This document shows, piece after piece, positions 53,023 to 62,083 of a DNA stretch of 64,000 nt. Numbering within the stretch: the first letter of the stretch is position 1; each line of letters opens with the position of its first letter. A model generated the notes under the pieces. It saw only the letters and a program-made list of their open reading frames with translations. It searched no databases and was not told where the DNA came from. Source of the DNA: Rhizobium sp. P38BS-XIX (GTDB taxonomy: Bacteria > Pseudomonadota > Alphaproteobacteria > Rhizobiales > Rhizobiaceae). The stretch lies in the NCBI RefSeq assembly GCF_012641435.1, contig NZ_JABAIJ010000019.1, positions 1-64,000 of the forward strand, given 5' to 3'. The position numbers and the translations under genes were made by a program.

Positions 53023-53268
53023 TCCGCACCGATCGCGGCGATTTTGTTTCCCTAAACAGTTCCATGTGCGTGGGGCGCTTCAGTGCCCGCGCGATCATGG
53101 AGTTGTCCCGCGATTGGGCGTGGCAGATGATCCAGAACCGTCTCTGGCAGCGCTAGATCCATTCGATTTTTGCAAATCCGTCAACCGGAAGCCGTTATCC
53201 ACGGCCGGGATCGCGCTATGCTGATCGCTCCGGCGCAATTTTGGCCGCCATAAACAAAAGATGCTTGC

Positions 53269-53284
53269 AGAAAATCGTTTTTCT
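53269..53284. promoter_or_regulatory. LacI-type operator, copy 1
   Basis: AGAAAATCGTTTTTCT (6-bp arms, CG centre) lies 32 bases before the D-2-hydroxyacid dehydrogenase ATG and is identical over 16 bp to the site at 54363-54378. A LacI-type regulator is encoded 5 kb downstream in the same cluster. Confidence 0.7.
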
Positions 53285-53315
53285 GATACGACTCCCGCCA
53301 TCAGAGGGAGGCATC

Positions 53316-54341
53316 ATGAGCCGCAATATCATTCTCGTCGATCCGTTGCCGCGGACGGTTGATCTCATTATGGAGCCGAGCGTCAAGGCAAGGCTGCATC
53401 AGCTTGGCGAGGTCGTGATCTCCGAAGATCGCCAGATGGGTGCCGAGCAGGTCGATGAACTTCTTCCCGACACGGTGCTGATTTTCGGCCAGACCGATAT
53501 GCCGAAAGAGCGGCTCGATCGCGCCCCCAAGCTGAAGGCGATCATCAACGTCGAATCCAACTTCATGCCGAATATCGACTATCAGGCCTGCGTCGAGCGC
53601 GGGATCTGGGTCATAACGCCGGCGTCGGCCTTTGCTTCGCCGGTGGCTGAGTCCTCTCTGGCGATGGCGCTCGATCTGGCTCGCGGCATCACCAAAGCCG
53701 ACCGCGATTTCCGCCAGGGTGTCGAAGAGTACGGCCTGGCCGGCAATGCAGACACGTTCCGCTTTGCAGGCGCTTCCGTCGGCATCATCGGATTTGGCGA
53801 TCTTGGCCGGCAATTGCGCGAACTGATCCGCCCGTTCCGCAATCATGTGCGCGTTTTCGACCCTTGGCTCCCTAACGAAATCATTGAACGGGCCGATTGC
53901 GTGCCCGCTGGAATGGACGAAGTGCTTTCCGAAAGTCAGGTGGTCTTCGTTTTCGCAAGCGTGACCAGCGAGAATGAAGGTTTTATCGGCGCCCGCGAGT
54001 TCGCGATGATGAAGCCCGGCTCGGCCTTCCTGCTCATGAGCCGCGCCGCCGTCGTTGATTTTCCGGCGATGATCGAGGCAGCCGCATCCGGTCATATTCG
54101 GGTTGCGACCGACGTGTTTCCGGATGAGCCGGTTGCGACAGACGATCCGGTGCGATCGGCGCCTGGGATCCTTCTGTCTGCGCACAGGACCGGCGGGACG
54201 CGCGATGCCCTCTATGCGCTCGGCTCCATGGCAGTCGCCGACGCCGAGTTGATCATGAAGGGTCTGCCGCCGCAGCTTTGCCGGCGCGCCGATCCGGCAA
54301 CCGCCGCTCGGCTGAAGTCGAAGCCCGTCTCAGTAACCTGA
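53316..54341 (+). CDS. D-2-hydroxyacid dehydrogenase
   Basis: The 341-residue NAD(P)-dependent dehydrogenase has a Rossmann motif GIIGFGDLGRQL (about 152-163). Catalytic residues are visible as the Arg in MSRAAVVDF, the Glu in VFPDEP and the His in SAHRTGG. ATG 53316 is backed by GAGGGAGG seven bases upstream; the longer frame from 53241 includes the operator and is rejected. It opens the allose-type cluster and is likely controlled by the LacI protein. It could reduce or oxidise a keto/hydroxy-acid intermediate of the sugar pathway. Confidence 0.88.
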   Translation: MSRNIILVDPLPRTVDLIMEPSVKARLHQLGEVVISEDRQMGAEQVDELLPDTVLIFGQTDMPKERLDRAPKLKAIINVESNFMPNIDYQACVERGIWVITPASAFASPVAESSLAMALDLARGITKADRDFRQGVEEYGLAGNADTFRFAGASVGIIGFGDLGRQLRELIRPFRNHVRVFDPWLPNEIIERADCVPAGMDEVLSESQVVFVFASVTSENEGFIGAREFAMMKPGSAFLLMSRAAVVDFPAMIEAAASGHIRVATDVFPDEPVATDDPVRSAPGILLSAHRTGGTRDALYALGSMAVADAELIMKGLPPQLCRRADPATAARLKSKPVSVT

Positions 54342-54360
54342 GCGGGCACAAGTTTATAGT

Positions 54361-54380
54361 TTAGAAAATCGTTTTTCTAA
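54361..54380. promoter_or_regulatory. LacI-type operator, copy 2
   Basis: TTAGAAAA-TCGT-TTTTCTAA has 8-bp perfect arms, and the core is identical to copy 1. It lies 20 bases after the D-2-hydroxyacid dehydrogenase stop and about 75 bases before the alsB start, suiting repression of the alsBAC transcript. Confidence 0.7.
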
Positions 54381-54455
54381 ATCGGGGAATGGTCCCCAAT
54401 CCTGGTGTTGGATACCGGGCGCGGCGAAGCCGTGATTTATCGGAGGAGAATGATC

Positions 54456-55394
54456 ATGAATAGAAAAATGCTGTTTGCCGCCGCCGCGCTCGCGGCAACC
54501 TCGTTGTTCAGCAGCGTCCAGGCCCAGGCCGCTGACTACGCCGTTATCCTGAAGACGCTCGCCAACCCCTATTGGCAGGATGTTCAGAAGGGCGTCCAGG
54601 CGAAGGCCAAGGAACTCGGTGTCGATGTCGATATCTTTGCATCGCCATCAGAAGACGACACGCAGGCTCAGCTCCAGCTCTTCGAAGATGTGCTGAACCG
54701 CAACTACAAGGGCGTCGCTTTCGCGCCGATTTCGTCGGTGAACCTGGTTCAGCCGGCGGCTCGCGCCTACAAGGCCGGCATTGCGCTCGTCAACATCGAC
54801 GAGCAGATCGACATGGCTGCCCTGAAGCAGGCTGGCGGTAACGTTGAAGCCTTCATTACCACGGACAATGTCGCAGTCGGCAAGAAGGGCGCGGACTTCA
54901 TCATCGACAAGCTCGGTTCTGCCGGCGGCGAAGTCGCCATCATCGAAGGCAAGGCCGGCGTCGCTTCGGGTGAAGCCCGCAAGACCGGTGCGACGACCGC
55001 GTTCCAGGCCACAAAGGGCATCAAGCTGGTTGCCAGCCAGCCTGCCGATTGGGATCGCCTCAAGGCACTCGACGTCGCAAGCAACATCCTGCAGTCCTCG
55101 CCGGACCTCAAGGCCTTCTATTGCGCCAACGACACCATGGCGCTCGGCGTCGTTCAGGCTGTTCAGAACGCCGGCAAGACCGGTCAGGTTATCGTTGTCG
55201 GAACGGACGGCGCACCGGAAGCCCGCGATTCCGTCCAGGCCGGTCGCCTGACGGCAACCGTCGCCCAGGATCCGCAGAAGCTCGGCGCCGATGGCCTCGA
55301 GCTGGTCGTCGAAGCTGCCAAGCGCGGTTCGCTGACGCCGGTCGGCACGCAGCCGAAGCAGGTCGCCGTCGATTCAGTGCTCGTGACGAAATAA
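54456..55394 (+). CDS. alsB: Allose-type ABC transporter, periplasmic binding protein
   Basis: The 312-residue protein is strikingly similar to E. coli AlsB: YAVILKTLANPYWQDVQKG, FASPSEDD, QLQLFEDVLNRNYKGVAFAP, EAFITTDNVAVG, GKAGVASGEARKTGA, ASQPADWDRLKALDVA and CANDTMALGV all align in order. The signal peptide has its core at about residues 5-20 and cleavage after VQAQA (near residue 24). ATG 54456 gives proper spacing to GGAGGA, the nearer ATG at 54450 being too close. It binds an aldohexose such as D-allose with high affinity; ribose or allulose cannot be excluded. Confidence 0.92.
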   Translation: MNRKMLFAAAALAATSLFSSVQAQAADYAVILKTLANPYWQDVQKGVQAKAKELGVDVDIFASPSEDDTQAQLQLFEDVLNRNYKGVAFAPISSVNLVQPAARAYKAGIALVNIDEQIDMAALKQAGGNVEAFITTDNVAVGKKGADFIIDKLGSAGGEVAIIEGKAGVASGEARKTGATTAFQATKGIKLVASQPADWDRLKALDVASNILQSSPDLKAFYCANDTMALGVVQAVQNAGKTGQVIVVGTDGAPEARDSVQAGRLTATVAQDPQKLGADGLELVVEAAKRGSLTPVGTQPKQVAVDSVLVTK

Positions 55395-55556
55395 TGCCCA
55401 GCCGCCGTGGCGAGTGAAACGCCGCGGCGGCCTCTCCCCATGAGAGCAATTCCAGGAAAAGTGCGCAGCGGTTTTCCGTCCGGAATTGCTAGATAACAAA
55501 GAGATAGAGCGGCTCAGAGATTCCGTGAAAAACTGAACCGGTCTAGGAGGACGGCC

Positions 55557-57104
55557 ATGGAGAATGGCGAAACCAATATCAAAATGCCTGTCGTCAGAAT
55601 GAAAGCCATCGAGAAATCCTTCGGAGGCATTCGTGCCCTCAAGGGCGTCGATCTCGACATTCACGCAGGCGAGGTTCATGTCGTGCTTGGCGAGAATGGC
55701 GCAGGCAAATCGACCCTGATGAAGGTTCTGTCCGGCATTCATGCGCCCACGGCAGGCACCATCGAGATCGATGGCAAGGCATTCCCACAGCTGACGCCGG
55801 CCGATGCCTCCGAAGCCGGTATCTCGATCATCTATCAGGAGCTGAGCGTTATCAACGAACTCTCGGCCCTCGAAAATCTCTTCGTTGGGCGGCTTCGCAC
55901 AAAACGGCGCTTCGGCTTTCCGATGATCGACTGGAACCAGATGGAAACGGAAGCCCGGGCCATCCTCACGCAGCTCGGGCTCGACATCAATCTCCGCCGC
56001 CCTGTTGGCGAACTCCCGATCGCTCATCGCCAGATCCTCGAAATCGCCAAATCGCTGATGGGCAAGGTCCGCGTTCTGGTCATGGACGAGCCGACCTCGT
56101 CACTGACCAAGATCGAAGTCGACCGGCTGCTCGATCTCGTGCGCAAGCTGCGTGCCCAGGGAATGGCGATCCTCTTCATTTCCCACAAGTTCGATGAAGT
56201 CCGGGCAATCGGCGACCGCTTCTCCGTCCTGAAGGATGGAAGCTCCAACGGCACCGGCCTCATTGCCGAGCATACGAATGACGATCTGATCAGGATGATG
56301 GTCGGCCGCGTCGTCCAACAGAAATTTCTGTCGTCTCATCCGATCGATCGAACCGCGAAGCCCGTGCTCGAGGTGCGAAACGTCACCTCCGCCGACCGCA
56401 AACGGGTGAGAGATGTCAGTTTCGACGTGCATCACGGCGAGGTCTTCGGCTTTGCCGGGCTGATCGGCTCCGGCCGCACCGAGCTGATGAACTGCCTCTT
56501 CGGCGCCGAGAAGCGCGCATCGGGGTCGGTCGTTCTCAACGGGCGCGATATTACGCCGCGTAACCCTTTGAAAGCGCTGAAGAGCGGCATGGCCTATATC
56601 ACCGAGAGCCGCCGACAGACCGGCTTCATGCCGAATTTCACCATCATGGAAAACACGGTCGTTTCAGCCCGCGTCAAGAAAGCCGCGATGCGTGGTGCTC
56701 TGGGACTGGTATCGTCTCGTGCTGACAGGGCTCTTGCCGAGACCGAGAGCAGGCGATTGGCCGTGAAGGCAAGTTCCGTCGACCAGCTGGTGACCGAGCT
56801 ATCCGGTGGCAACCAGCAAAAGGTGCTTGTGGGCAAGTGGATGGCGACCAATCCGGAGGTCTTCATCTTCGATGAGCCAACCCGCGGTATCGACGTCGGC
56901 GCCAAGGCGGAGATCTACGCGATCATTCGAAAGCTTGCGGATGAGGGCAAGGCCGTCATCGTCGTCTCGTCTGAGCTTCCCGAGATTCTCGCCGTGTGTG
57001 ACCGGATCGCGGTGTTCCGCTCAGGATCGATCGGCGGTCTCGTCGACGGGGCCACTGCCAATGAGGAAATGCTTCTACAATACGCAATCGGAGGAGTTGC
57101 CTGA
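55557..57104 (+). CDS. alsA: Allose-type ABC transporter, tandem ATP-binding protein
   Basis: The 515-residue protein matches E. coli AlsA (510) along its length. The first nucleotide-binding domain has GENGAGKSTLMKVLSGIHAPT and VLVMDEPTSSLT, the second FAGLIGSGRTELMNCLFG, AYITESRR, ELSGGNQQKVLVGKW and EVFIFDEPTRGIDVGAKAEI. AGGAGGA lies just before the ATG. It powers AlsC. A 162-base gap after alsB could hold a hairpin that weakens downstream expression, as is common for sugar operons. Confidence 0.93.
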   Translation: MENGETNIKMPVVRMKAIEKSFGGIRALKGVDLDIHAGEVHVVLGENGAGKSTLMKVLSGIHAPTAGTIEIDGKAFPQLTPADASEAGISIIYQELSVINELSALENLFVGRLRTKRRFGFPMIDWNQMETEARAILTQLGLDINLRRPVGELPIAHRQILEIAKSLMGKVRVLVMDEPTSSLTKIEVDRLLDLVRKLRAQGMAILFISHKFDEVRAIGDRFSVLKDGSSNGTGLIAEHTNDDLIRMMVGRVVQQKFLSSHPIDRTAKPVLEVRNVTSADRKRVRDVSFDVHHGEVFGFAGLIGSGRTELMNCLFGAEKRASGSVVLNGRDITPRNPLKALKSGMAYITESRRQTGFMPNFTIMENTVVSARVKKAAMRGALGLVSSRADRALAETESRRLAVKASSVDQLVTELSGGNQQKVLVGKWMATNPEVFIFDEPTRGIDVGAKAEIYAIIRKLADEGKAVIVVSSELPEILAVCDRIAVFRSGSIGGLVDGATANEEMLLQYAIGGVA

Positions 57105-58045
57105 TGGGCCGCCTTGAAAAATTCTGGGAGACCTACGGTACTCTCTGCATACTTGTCGTCATCCTTGTTCTATTCAGCTTCCTGTCGCCGGCCTATTTCC
57201 TGCGCAAGGACAATCTGATCCAGATCGTGCTCCAGAGCTCGATCACGATCCTTCTCGCCCTTGGCGAGTTTTTCCCGATCCTGATCGCCGGCATCGACCT
57301 CTCGGTCGGCTCCATTCTCGCTCTTGCGGGGATCGTGACGGGCAAGCTGCTCCTGGCAGGCTTCGATCCGTGGCTTGCCGTTCTGATCGGCGGCGCGCTT
57401 GTCGGCATCGTGCTCGGCGCGATCAACGGCCTGCTGGTCAATTTTACCGGCTTGCATCCCTTCATCATCACGCTCGGTACCAATGCGATCTTCCGTGGCG
57501 TGACGCTGATCATTTCCGGCGCAAGCCCGGTCTTCGGTTTCCCCTATGCCTTCACGGATGCGCTGGCAGGCTCCATCCTTTATGTCCCGGTGCCCATCGT
57601 CGTGGCGCTTGTAATGGCGCTGATCCTTTGGTGGATGACGAAGCAGACGCGGCTTGGACGAAACATCTACGCGGTCGGCGGAAACAAGGAAGCGGCGTTC
57701 TTCTCGGGCATCGATGTGAAGTTCCACACCCTGATGGTGTTCATGATTTCCGGCCTCTGCGCGGGTCTTGCCGGCGTTCTCAGCACGGCGCGCCTCGGTG
57801 CGGCGGAACCGGCCGCGGGAACGGGCTTCGAGACCTTCGCCATCGCCTCGGCGATCATCGGCGGAACGAGCTTCTTCGGTGGCAAGGGCAGAATTCCTTC
57901 TGTCGTCATCGGCGGTCTGATCATCGGCACGATCAGCAACGGGCTCAATCTTCTGCGTGTCCCGACCTTCTACCAGCTGGTCGTCATGGGTGGCCTGATC
58001 ATCCTTGCCGTCTCGCTGGACCGGTTGGTCGGCTCGCGCCGTTGA
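57104..58045 (+). CDS. alsC: Allose-type ABC transporter permease
   Basis: The 313-residue RbsC-family permease resembles E. coli AlsC (326). ITILLALGEFFPILIAGIDLSVGSILALAG (about 47-76), GLHPFIITLGTNAIFRGVTLIISGASPVFGF and GTSFFGGKG are visible. ATG overlaps the alsA stop by one base (TGATG), with GGAGGAG upstream. It forms the homodimeric sugar channel of this importer. Confidence 0.92.
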   Translation: MGRLEKFWETYGTLCILVVILVLFSFLSPAYFLRKDNLIQIVLQSSITILLALGEFFPILIAGIDLSVGSILALAGIVTGKLLLAGFDPWLAVLIGGALVGIVLGAINGLLVNFTGLHPFIITLGTNAIFRGVTLIISGASPVFGFPYAFTDALAGSILYVPVPIVVALVMALILWWMTKQTRLGRNIYAVGGNKEAAFFSGIDVKFHTLMVFMISGLCAGLAGVLSTARLGAAEPAAGTGFETFAIASAIIGGTSFFGGKGRIPSVVIGGLIIGTISNGLNLLRVPTFYQLVVMGGLIILAVSLDRLVGSRR

Positions 58046-58114
58046 TGCCGTCTTTGATGCCGGAATAGGGATCGTTATGATCGGGTGAATCGATGAAGAA
58101 TAGCGAGAGTGAAC

Positions 58115-59167
58115 ATGGCAAATAGCGGCGCGAACAAGGCTCCGACGATCAAGGACGTGGCGGCGCTTGCCGGCGTCGCTCCTGGCACGGTTTCAAACGT
58201 CCTCACCGGCAAGAAGCTGGTGGCGGAGCCTTTGCGCAAAGCTGTTCTCGATGCCATCGCAACACTCGACTACCAACCCAATCATCTGGCCTCGAGTCTT
58301 AGGTTCGGACGCACGAAAACCATCGGCATCGTCGTGCCCGATATGACCAACCCGTTCTTCTCCGGGTTGGTCAAGGAACTCGAACTGCGTGCCCTGAAAG
58401 CCGGCTTTCAGACGCTCCTCATGAGCAGCCACGAAGAGGTTGCGGAAGAAAGGGAGAGAATAAAGGCGCTGGTGTCACGCCAGGTGGATGGGTTGATCAT
58501 CGCCTCGAGCGGCGATGCGATCGATCCGTCGCCGAATTCGACCATCAATGGCGTGCCGACCGTTCTCGTCGACCGCGCCTTCACGGTTGAGGGTTTCGAT
58601 ACCGTATCGGCAGACAACGAGCAGGCGGCGTTGATGGGCGCGCAGCACCTGATCGATCTTGGCCACAAGCGCATCACCTTTCTGGCGACGGCGCAGGGTC
58701 TTGGCAACATGGAAGAGCGTGTCTCCGGCTACAGAAAGGCCATGGATGCGGCAGGAATGCAGGAAGCGAATGTCGTCTATGGCGGCTTGACGATCGAGAG
58801 CTGCCGAAGCGCATTGGAGCAGGAACTGAGACGTGAGGACAGGCCCACGGCGATCTTCGCTTCAGCCTATATCGCCACCCTCGGCGCGGCCAAGGCGATC
58901 AGGGCGGTCGATCTGGCGTTTCCCAACGACGTGTCGTTGCTTGGTTTCGATGACTCCGACTGGATGACGGTTCTGCGGCCTTACATCAGCACGATCGAGC
59001 AGCCGCTCGGCGAACTCAGCGAAGCCTGTTGGGAGATGCTGCAGCGGCGGATGAAGAAGCGTGACAGCCCGATGGCTCACAAGCGTGTCACCTGTGCTTT
59101 GCGGGCGCGGGAATCCACGCGCCGGGCCATCAGGAAATCGAGCCGGAACACACGACCGGAAGAGTAA
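58115..59167 (+). CDS. LacI family transcriptional regulator
   Basis: The 350-residue protein has a LacI helix-turn-helix (about residues 10-37; TIKDVAALAGVAPGTVSNVLTGKKLV) and a sugar-binding core (about 60-335; TIGIVVPDMTNPFFSGLVKELELRA). The ATG at 58115 is used (GTG 58109 is possible). It lies behind alsBAC in the same direction. Two operators matching AGAAAATCGTTTTTCT are found upstream of the cluster's leading genes, so it is probably their repressor, relieved by the imported sugar or a product. Confidence 0.9.
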   Translation: MANSGANKAPTIKDVAALAGVAPGTVSNVLTGKKLVAEPLRKAVLDAIATLDYQPNHLASSLRFGRTKTIGIVVPDMTNPFFSGLVKELELRALKAGFQTLLMSSHEEVAEERERIKALVSRQVDGLIIASSGDAIDPSPNSTINGVPTVLVDRAFTVEGFDTVSADNEQAALMGAQHLIDLGHKRITFLATAQGLGNMEERVSGYRKAMDAAGMQEANVVYGGLTIESCRSALEQELRREDRPTAIFASAYIATLGAAKAIRAVDLAFPNDVSLLGFDDSDWMTVLRPYISTIEQPLGELSEACWEMLQRRMKKRDSPMAHKRVTCALRARESTRRAIRKSSRNTRPEE

Positions 59168-59243
59168 GAGGAACCTGCCGATCACCAAGCGCACGAGTGC
59201 GTGCCGCGATGGTCCTTGGCGGTTGCCATCAAAAGGATAGGAC

Positions 59244-60377
59244 ATGATAAGAATTCGACTGGGCATGGTCGGAGGCGGCCGGGGATCGTTCATCGGTGGG
59301 GTTCACCGCATCGCCGCGCGCATGGACGGGCTTTACGATGTCGTTGCCGGTGTCTTCTCCTCGGATGCGGAGCGCAACAAAGCCTCGGCCGAGGATATCG
59401 GCGTCGAAGCATCTCGAGCCTATGATAGCATCGAAGCCATGATCGAGGCCGAGCGGGCGAGGGCGGATGCGATCGAAGCAGTCGTCATCGCGACCCCGAA
59501 CCATCTTCATTTTGAAGCCGCCAAGGCCTGCCTCGAGGCAGGTCTGCACGTCATCTGCGACAAGCCGGTGACCGCGACGCTTGAAGATGCGCTCGAGCTG
59601 GAAAAGATTGTCGGCCGAACGGGCAGGCACTTCTTCCTTACGCATAATTATACCGGATATCCGATGGTCCGGCAGATGCGCGACATGATCGCCGCTGGCG
59701 AGCTGGGCGAGCTTCGGACTTTTCATGCCGAATATGTTCAGGATTGGCTGACCGAGCCGATGGAGCAGCGCGGCGCCAAGGGAGCCGAGTGGCGCACCGA
59801 TCCATCGAAGTCAGGTGCCGGCGGATCGATCGGCGATATCGGCACGCACGCCTATAATCTCGCCGGCTTCGTGCTGGATCGCCGTCCGTCGCATCTTCTG
59901 GCTGACCTGTCGTCCTTCGTCTCCGGGCGCAGGCTCGACGACAACGCCTCTATCCTGCTTCGCTATGAAGGCGGTCTGAAGGGCACCATGTGGGTCAGCC
60001 AGGTTGCTGTCGGCAACGAAAATCATTTCACCTTCCGGATCTACGGCTCCAAGGGCGGTCTCGAGTGGGAGCAGGAAGATCCGAACCGGCTTTGGTTCAC
60101 GCAATATGGCGAGCCGAAGCAGCTTCTCACCCGAGGGGGCGCCCAGGCAACCTACGGCAACACGCAATCGATCCGCATACCTGCGGGTCATCCCGAAGGC
60201 TTCCTGGAGGCTTTTGCCAATCTCTACCGTGACGCCGCCGCGGTTTTGCGTTCCGGCGAGACCGACAGACGGCTCCCGCTTCCCGGCATGAAAGAAGGTG
60301 TTCAGGGATTGGCGTTTGTCGACGCCTGTGTCCGTTCGTCTTCATCGAACGGCGCATGGGTGGAATTGATCGGATGA
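59244..60377 (+). CDS. Gfo/Idh/MocA family oxidoreductase
   Basis: The 377-residue NAD(P)-dependent oxidoreductase has a Rossmann GMVGGGRGSFIG (7-18), the Lys-containing CDKPVTAT (about 110-117) and a C-terminal domain with IGDIGTHAYNLAGF (about 193-206; the second His is in the active-site region). AAGGATAGGAC precedes the ATG. In this cluster it may oxidise a sugar or polyol, generating a ketosugar for the epimerases. The substrate is unproven. Confidence 0.87.
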   Translation: MIRIRLGMVGGGRGSFIGGVHRIAARMDGLYDVVAGVFSSDAERNKASAEDIGVEASRAYDSIEAMIEAERARADAIEAVVIATPNHLHFEAAKACLEAGLHVICDKPVTATLEDALELEKIVGRTGRHFFLTHNYTGYPMVRQMRDMIAAGELGELRTFHAEYVQDWLTEPMEQRGAKGAEWRTDPSKSGAGGSIGDIGTHAYNLAGFVLDRRPSHLLADLSSFVSGRRLDDNASILLRYEGGLKGTMWVSQVAVGNENHFTFRIYGSKGGLEWEQEDPNRLWFTQYGEPKQLLTRGGAQATYGNTQSIRIPAGHPEGFLEAFANLYRDAAAVLRSGETDRRLPLPGMKEGVQGLAFVDACVRSSSSNGAWVELIG

Positions 60378-60447
60378 GGTCTCCGCCGGTGAAAATGGCG
60401 GTGCTGCAGAACGCTTTGACGCATCAAGCAATACAGAAAGAGAAATT

Positions 60448-61302
60448 ATGACTGTGCAGGGTTTTGGCATTCATGCCGCCATGTGGACGATGACCTGGGA
60501 CCGCGCCGGCGCGGAGCGGGCGATTGCCGGTGCGGCAAAATACAAGGCGGACCTCATTGAAATCCCGTTGCTGGATGCGCCTTCGGTCGACGCGCAACAT
60601 ACACGCGCGCTGCTTGATCGACATGGCATCCGCGCTGCCTGCTCGCTTGTCCTGCCGCAGCCGGCATGGGCGTCCATTCGCCCGGACGCGGCCATCGCGC
60701 ATCTGACGACGGCGATGGACAAAGCCGCCGAAATGGGCGGCGAAGCCCTGACGGGGGTGACCTATGGCGGCACCAATGAGCGGACCGGCTTTCCGCCGAC
60801 GCAAGGCGAATACGACAATCTGACCCGCGCTCTGGAAGCGGCCGCGAAACATGCCAAGTCGCTGGGCATCCAGTTGGGCGTCGAGGCCGTCAATCGCTAT
60901 GAAAGCCATCTGATCAACTCGGCCGAGCAGGCGGTTGCGCTGGTCGAGCGCATCGGCATGGACAATGTCTTCGTGCATCTCGACACGTTCCATATGAACA
61001 TGGAGGAGAAGGGCGTCGCCAACGGTATTCTCGTCGCCCGCGATCACCTCAAATACATGCACATGTCCGAAAGCGACCGCGGCACGCCGGGCGCTGGCAA
61101 CGTTCCGTGGGATCCGATCTTTGCGGCGCTTTCGGCGATCGGTTTCAAGGGCGCGTTGACGCTCGAAAGTTTCGTCAGCATGCCGGCCGAAATGGCTGGC
61201 GACATATCCACCTGGCGTCCTGTGGCACGCGATGCGGAAGAGGTTCTGGATCAGGGTCTCGGATTCCTGCGCGGCAAGGCCGCGCAATATGGCTTGGCCT
61301 GA
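60448..61302 (+). CDS. Sugar 3-epimerase of the tagatose/allulose (DTE) family, copy 1
   Basis: The 284-residue TIM-barrel enzyme is related to D-tagatose/D-allulose 3-epimerases. The metal ligands can be placed as Glu146, Asp179, His205 and Glu240; their spacing (33, 26, 35) is exactly that of the Pseudomonas cichorii enzyme (152, 185, 211, 246). VNRYESHLINSAEQ and VHLDTFHMNMEE are family motifs. It would interconvert ketohexoses at C3, for example allulose and fructose, linking an imported rare sugar to central metabolism. Confidence 0.85.
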   Translation: MTVQGFGIHAAMWTMTWDRAGAERAIAGAAKYKADLIEIPLLDAPSVDAQHTRALLDRHGIRAACSLVLPQPAWASIRPDAAIAHLTTAMDKAAEMGGEALTGVTYGGTNERTGFPPTQGEYDNLTRALEAAAKHAKSLGIQLGVEAVNRYESHLINSAEQAVALVERIGMDNVFVHLDTFHMNMEEKGVANGILVARDHLKYMHMSESDRGTPGAGNVPWDPIFAALSAIGFKGALTLESFVSMPAEMAGDISTWRPVARDAEEVLDQGLGFLRGKAAQYGLA

Positions 61303-61323
61303 GAACGGCGGATCGGAGTTGCT

Positions 61324-61971
61324 TTGACTAGGTTGGATGAAAATGCCCATGCAATCGCGGGTATCGCGGCGCAAAGGTTTGCCGCTGGCGGTGGCAAGAG
61401 AGTGCTGGTCGCCATTGCCGGCGCGCCGGGTTCCGGCAAGTCCACGGTTGCCGAGCGTGTCGTTGAAGTCATTGCCAGCAACCATGCCGTCAGTGCCGCC
61501 CTGTTCCCGATGGACGGCTATCATTTCGACGACGGTGTGCTGAAAGAGATGGGGCGGCTTGCCTACAAGGGCGCCATCGATACCTTCGATGCCCATGGCC
61601 TGCGTCATATGCTCGCCCGCCTCAAGGCCAATGAAGACGATCTTGTCGCCGTTCCGGTTTTCGATCGGGCGATCGAAATCTCGCGTGCCGGTGGCAGGCT
61701 GATCCCGAAATCGACCGGGATCATCGTCTGCGAAGGAAATTACCTTCTCGCACGCCAGGCCCCCTGGGACCGATTGAAGGAGATCTTCGACGTCACCGTT
61801 TTTGTTGACGTCGGTGAAGCGCAGCTGCGCGAAAGACTGCAGGCTCGATGGCGCAGTTATGGCCTCGATCCGACCGAGATCGACCGCAAGGTCGAACAGA
61901 ACGATTTGCCGAACGGACGAGCGATCATGCAAGGAAGCGCCGATCCCGACCTCCGTATCGACAACAACTAA
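61324..61971 (+). CDS. P-loop kinase-like protein (FrcK/uridine kinase-like), copy 2
   Basis: The 215-residue paralogue of the gene at 52378 has GAPGSGKSTV (about 32-41), FPMDGYHFDDGVL, PVFDRAIEISRAGGRLIP and CEGNYLLARQAPW. The start is a TTG at 61324 with GGAG five bases upstream. It lies between the two epimerase genes, so a role as sugar kinase acting on the ketohexose made by them is a fair guess, not shown. Confidence 0.82.
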   Translation: MTRLDENAHAIAGIAAQRFAAGGGKRVLVAIAGAPGSGKSTVAERVVEVIASNHAVSAALFPMDGYHFDDGVLKEMGRLAYKGAIDTFDAHGLRHMLARLKANEDDLVAVPVFDRAIEISRAGGRLIPKSTGIIVCEGNYLLARQAPWDRLKEIFDVTVFVDVGEAQLRERLQARWRSYGLDPTEIDRKVEQNDLPNGRAIMQGSADPDLRIDNN

Positions 61972-62083
61972 GCCATCCGGCTGATCGCGACTGAGGCGAT
62001 CCACCGACACATCAACGCCGCAACCCGGAGAACGTCGTTTTCCGGGAAGCAAGATCTTTTGACAAAAATCTAGGAGCATTGGC

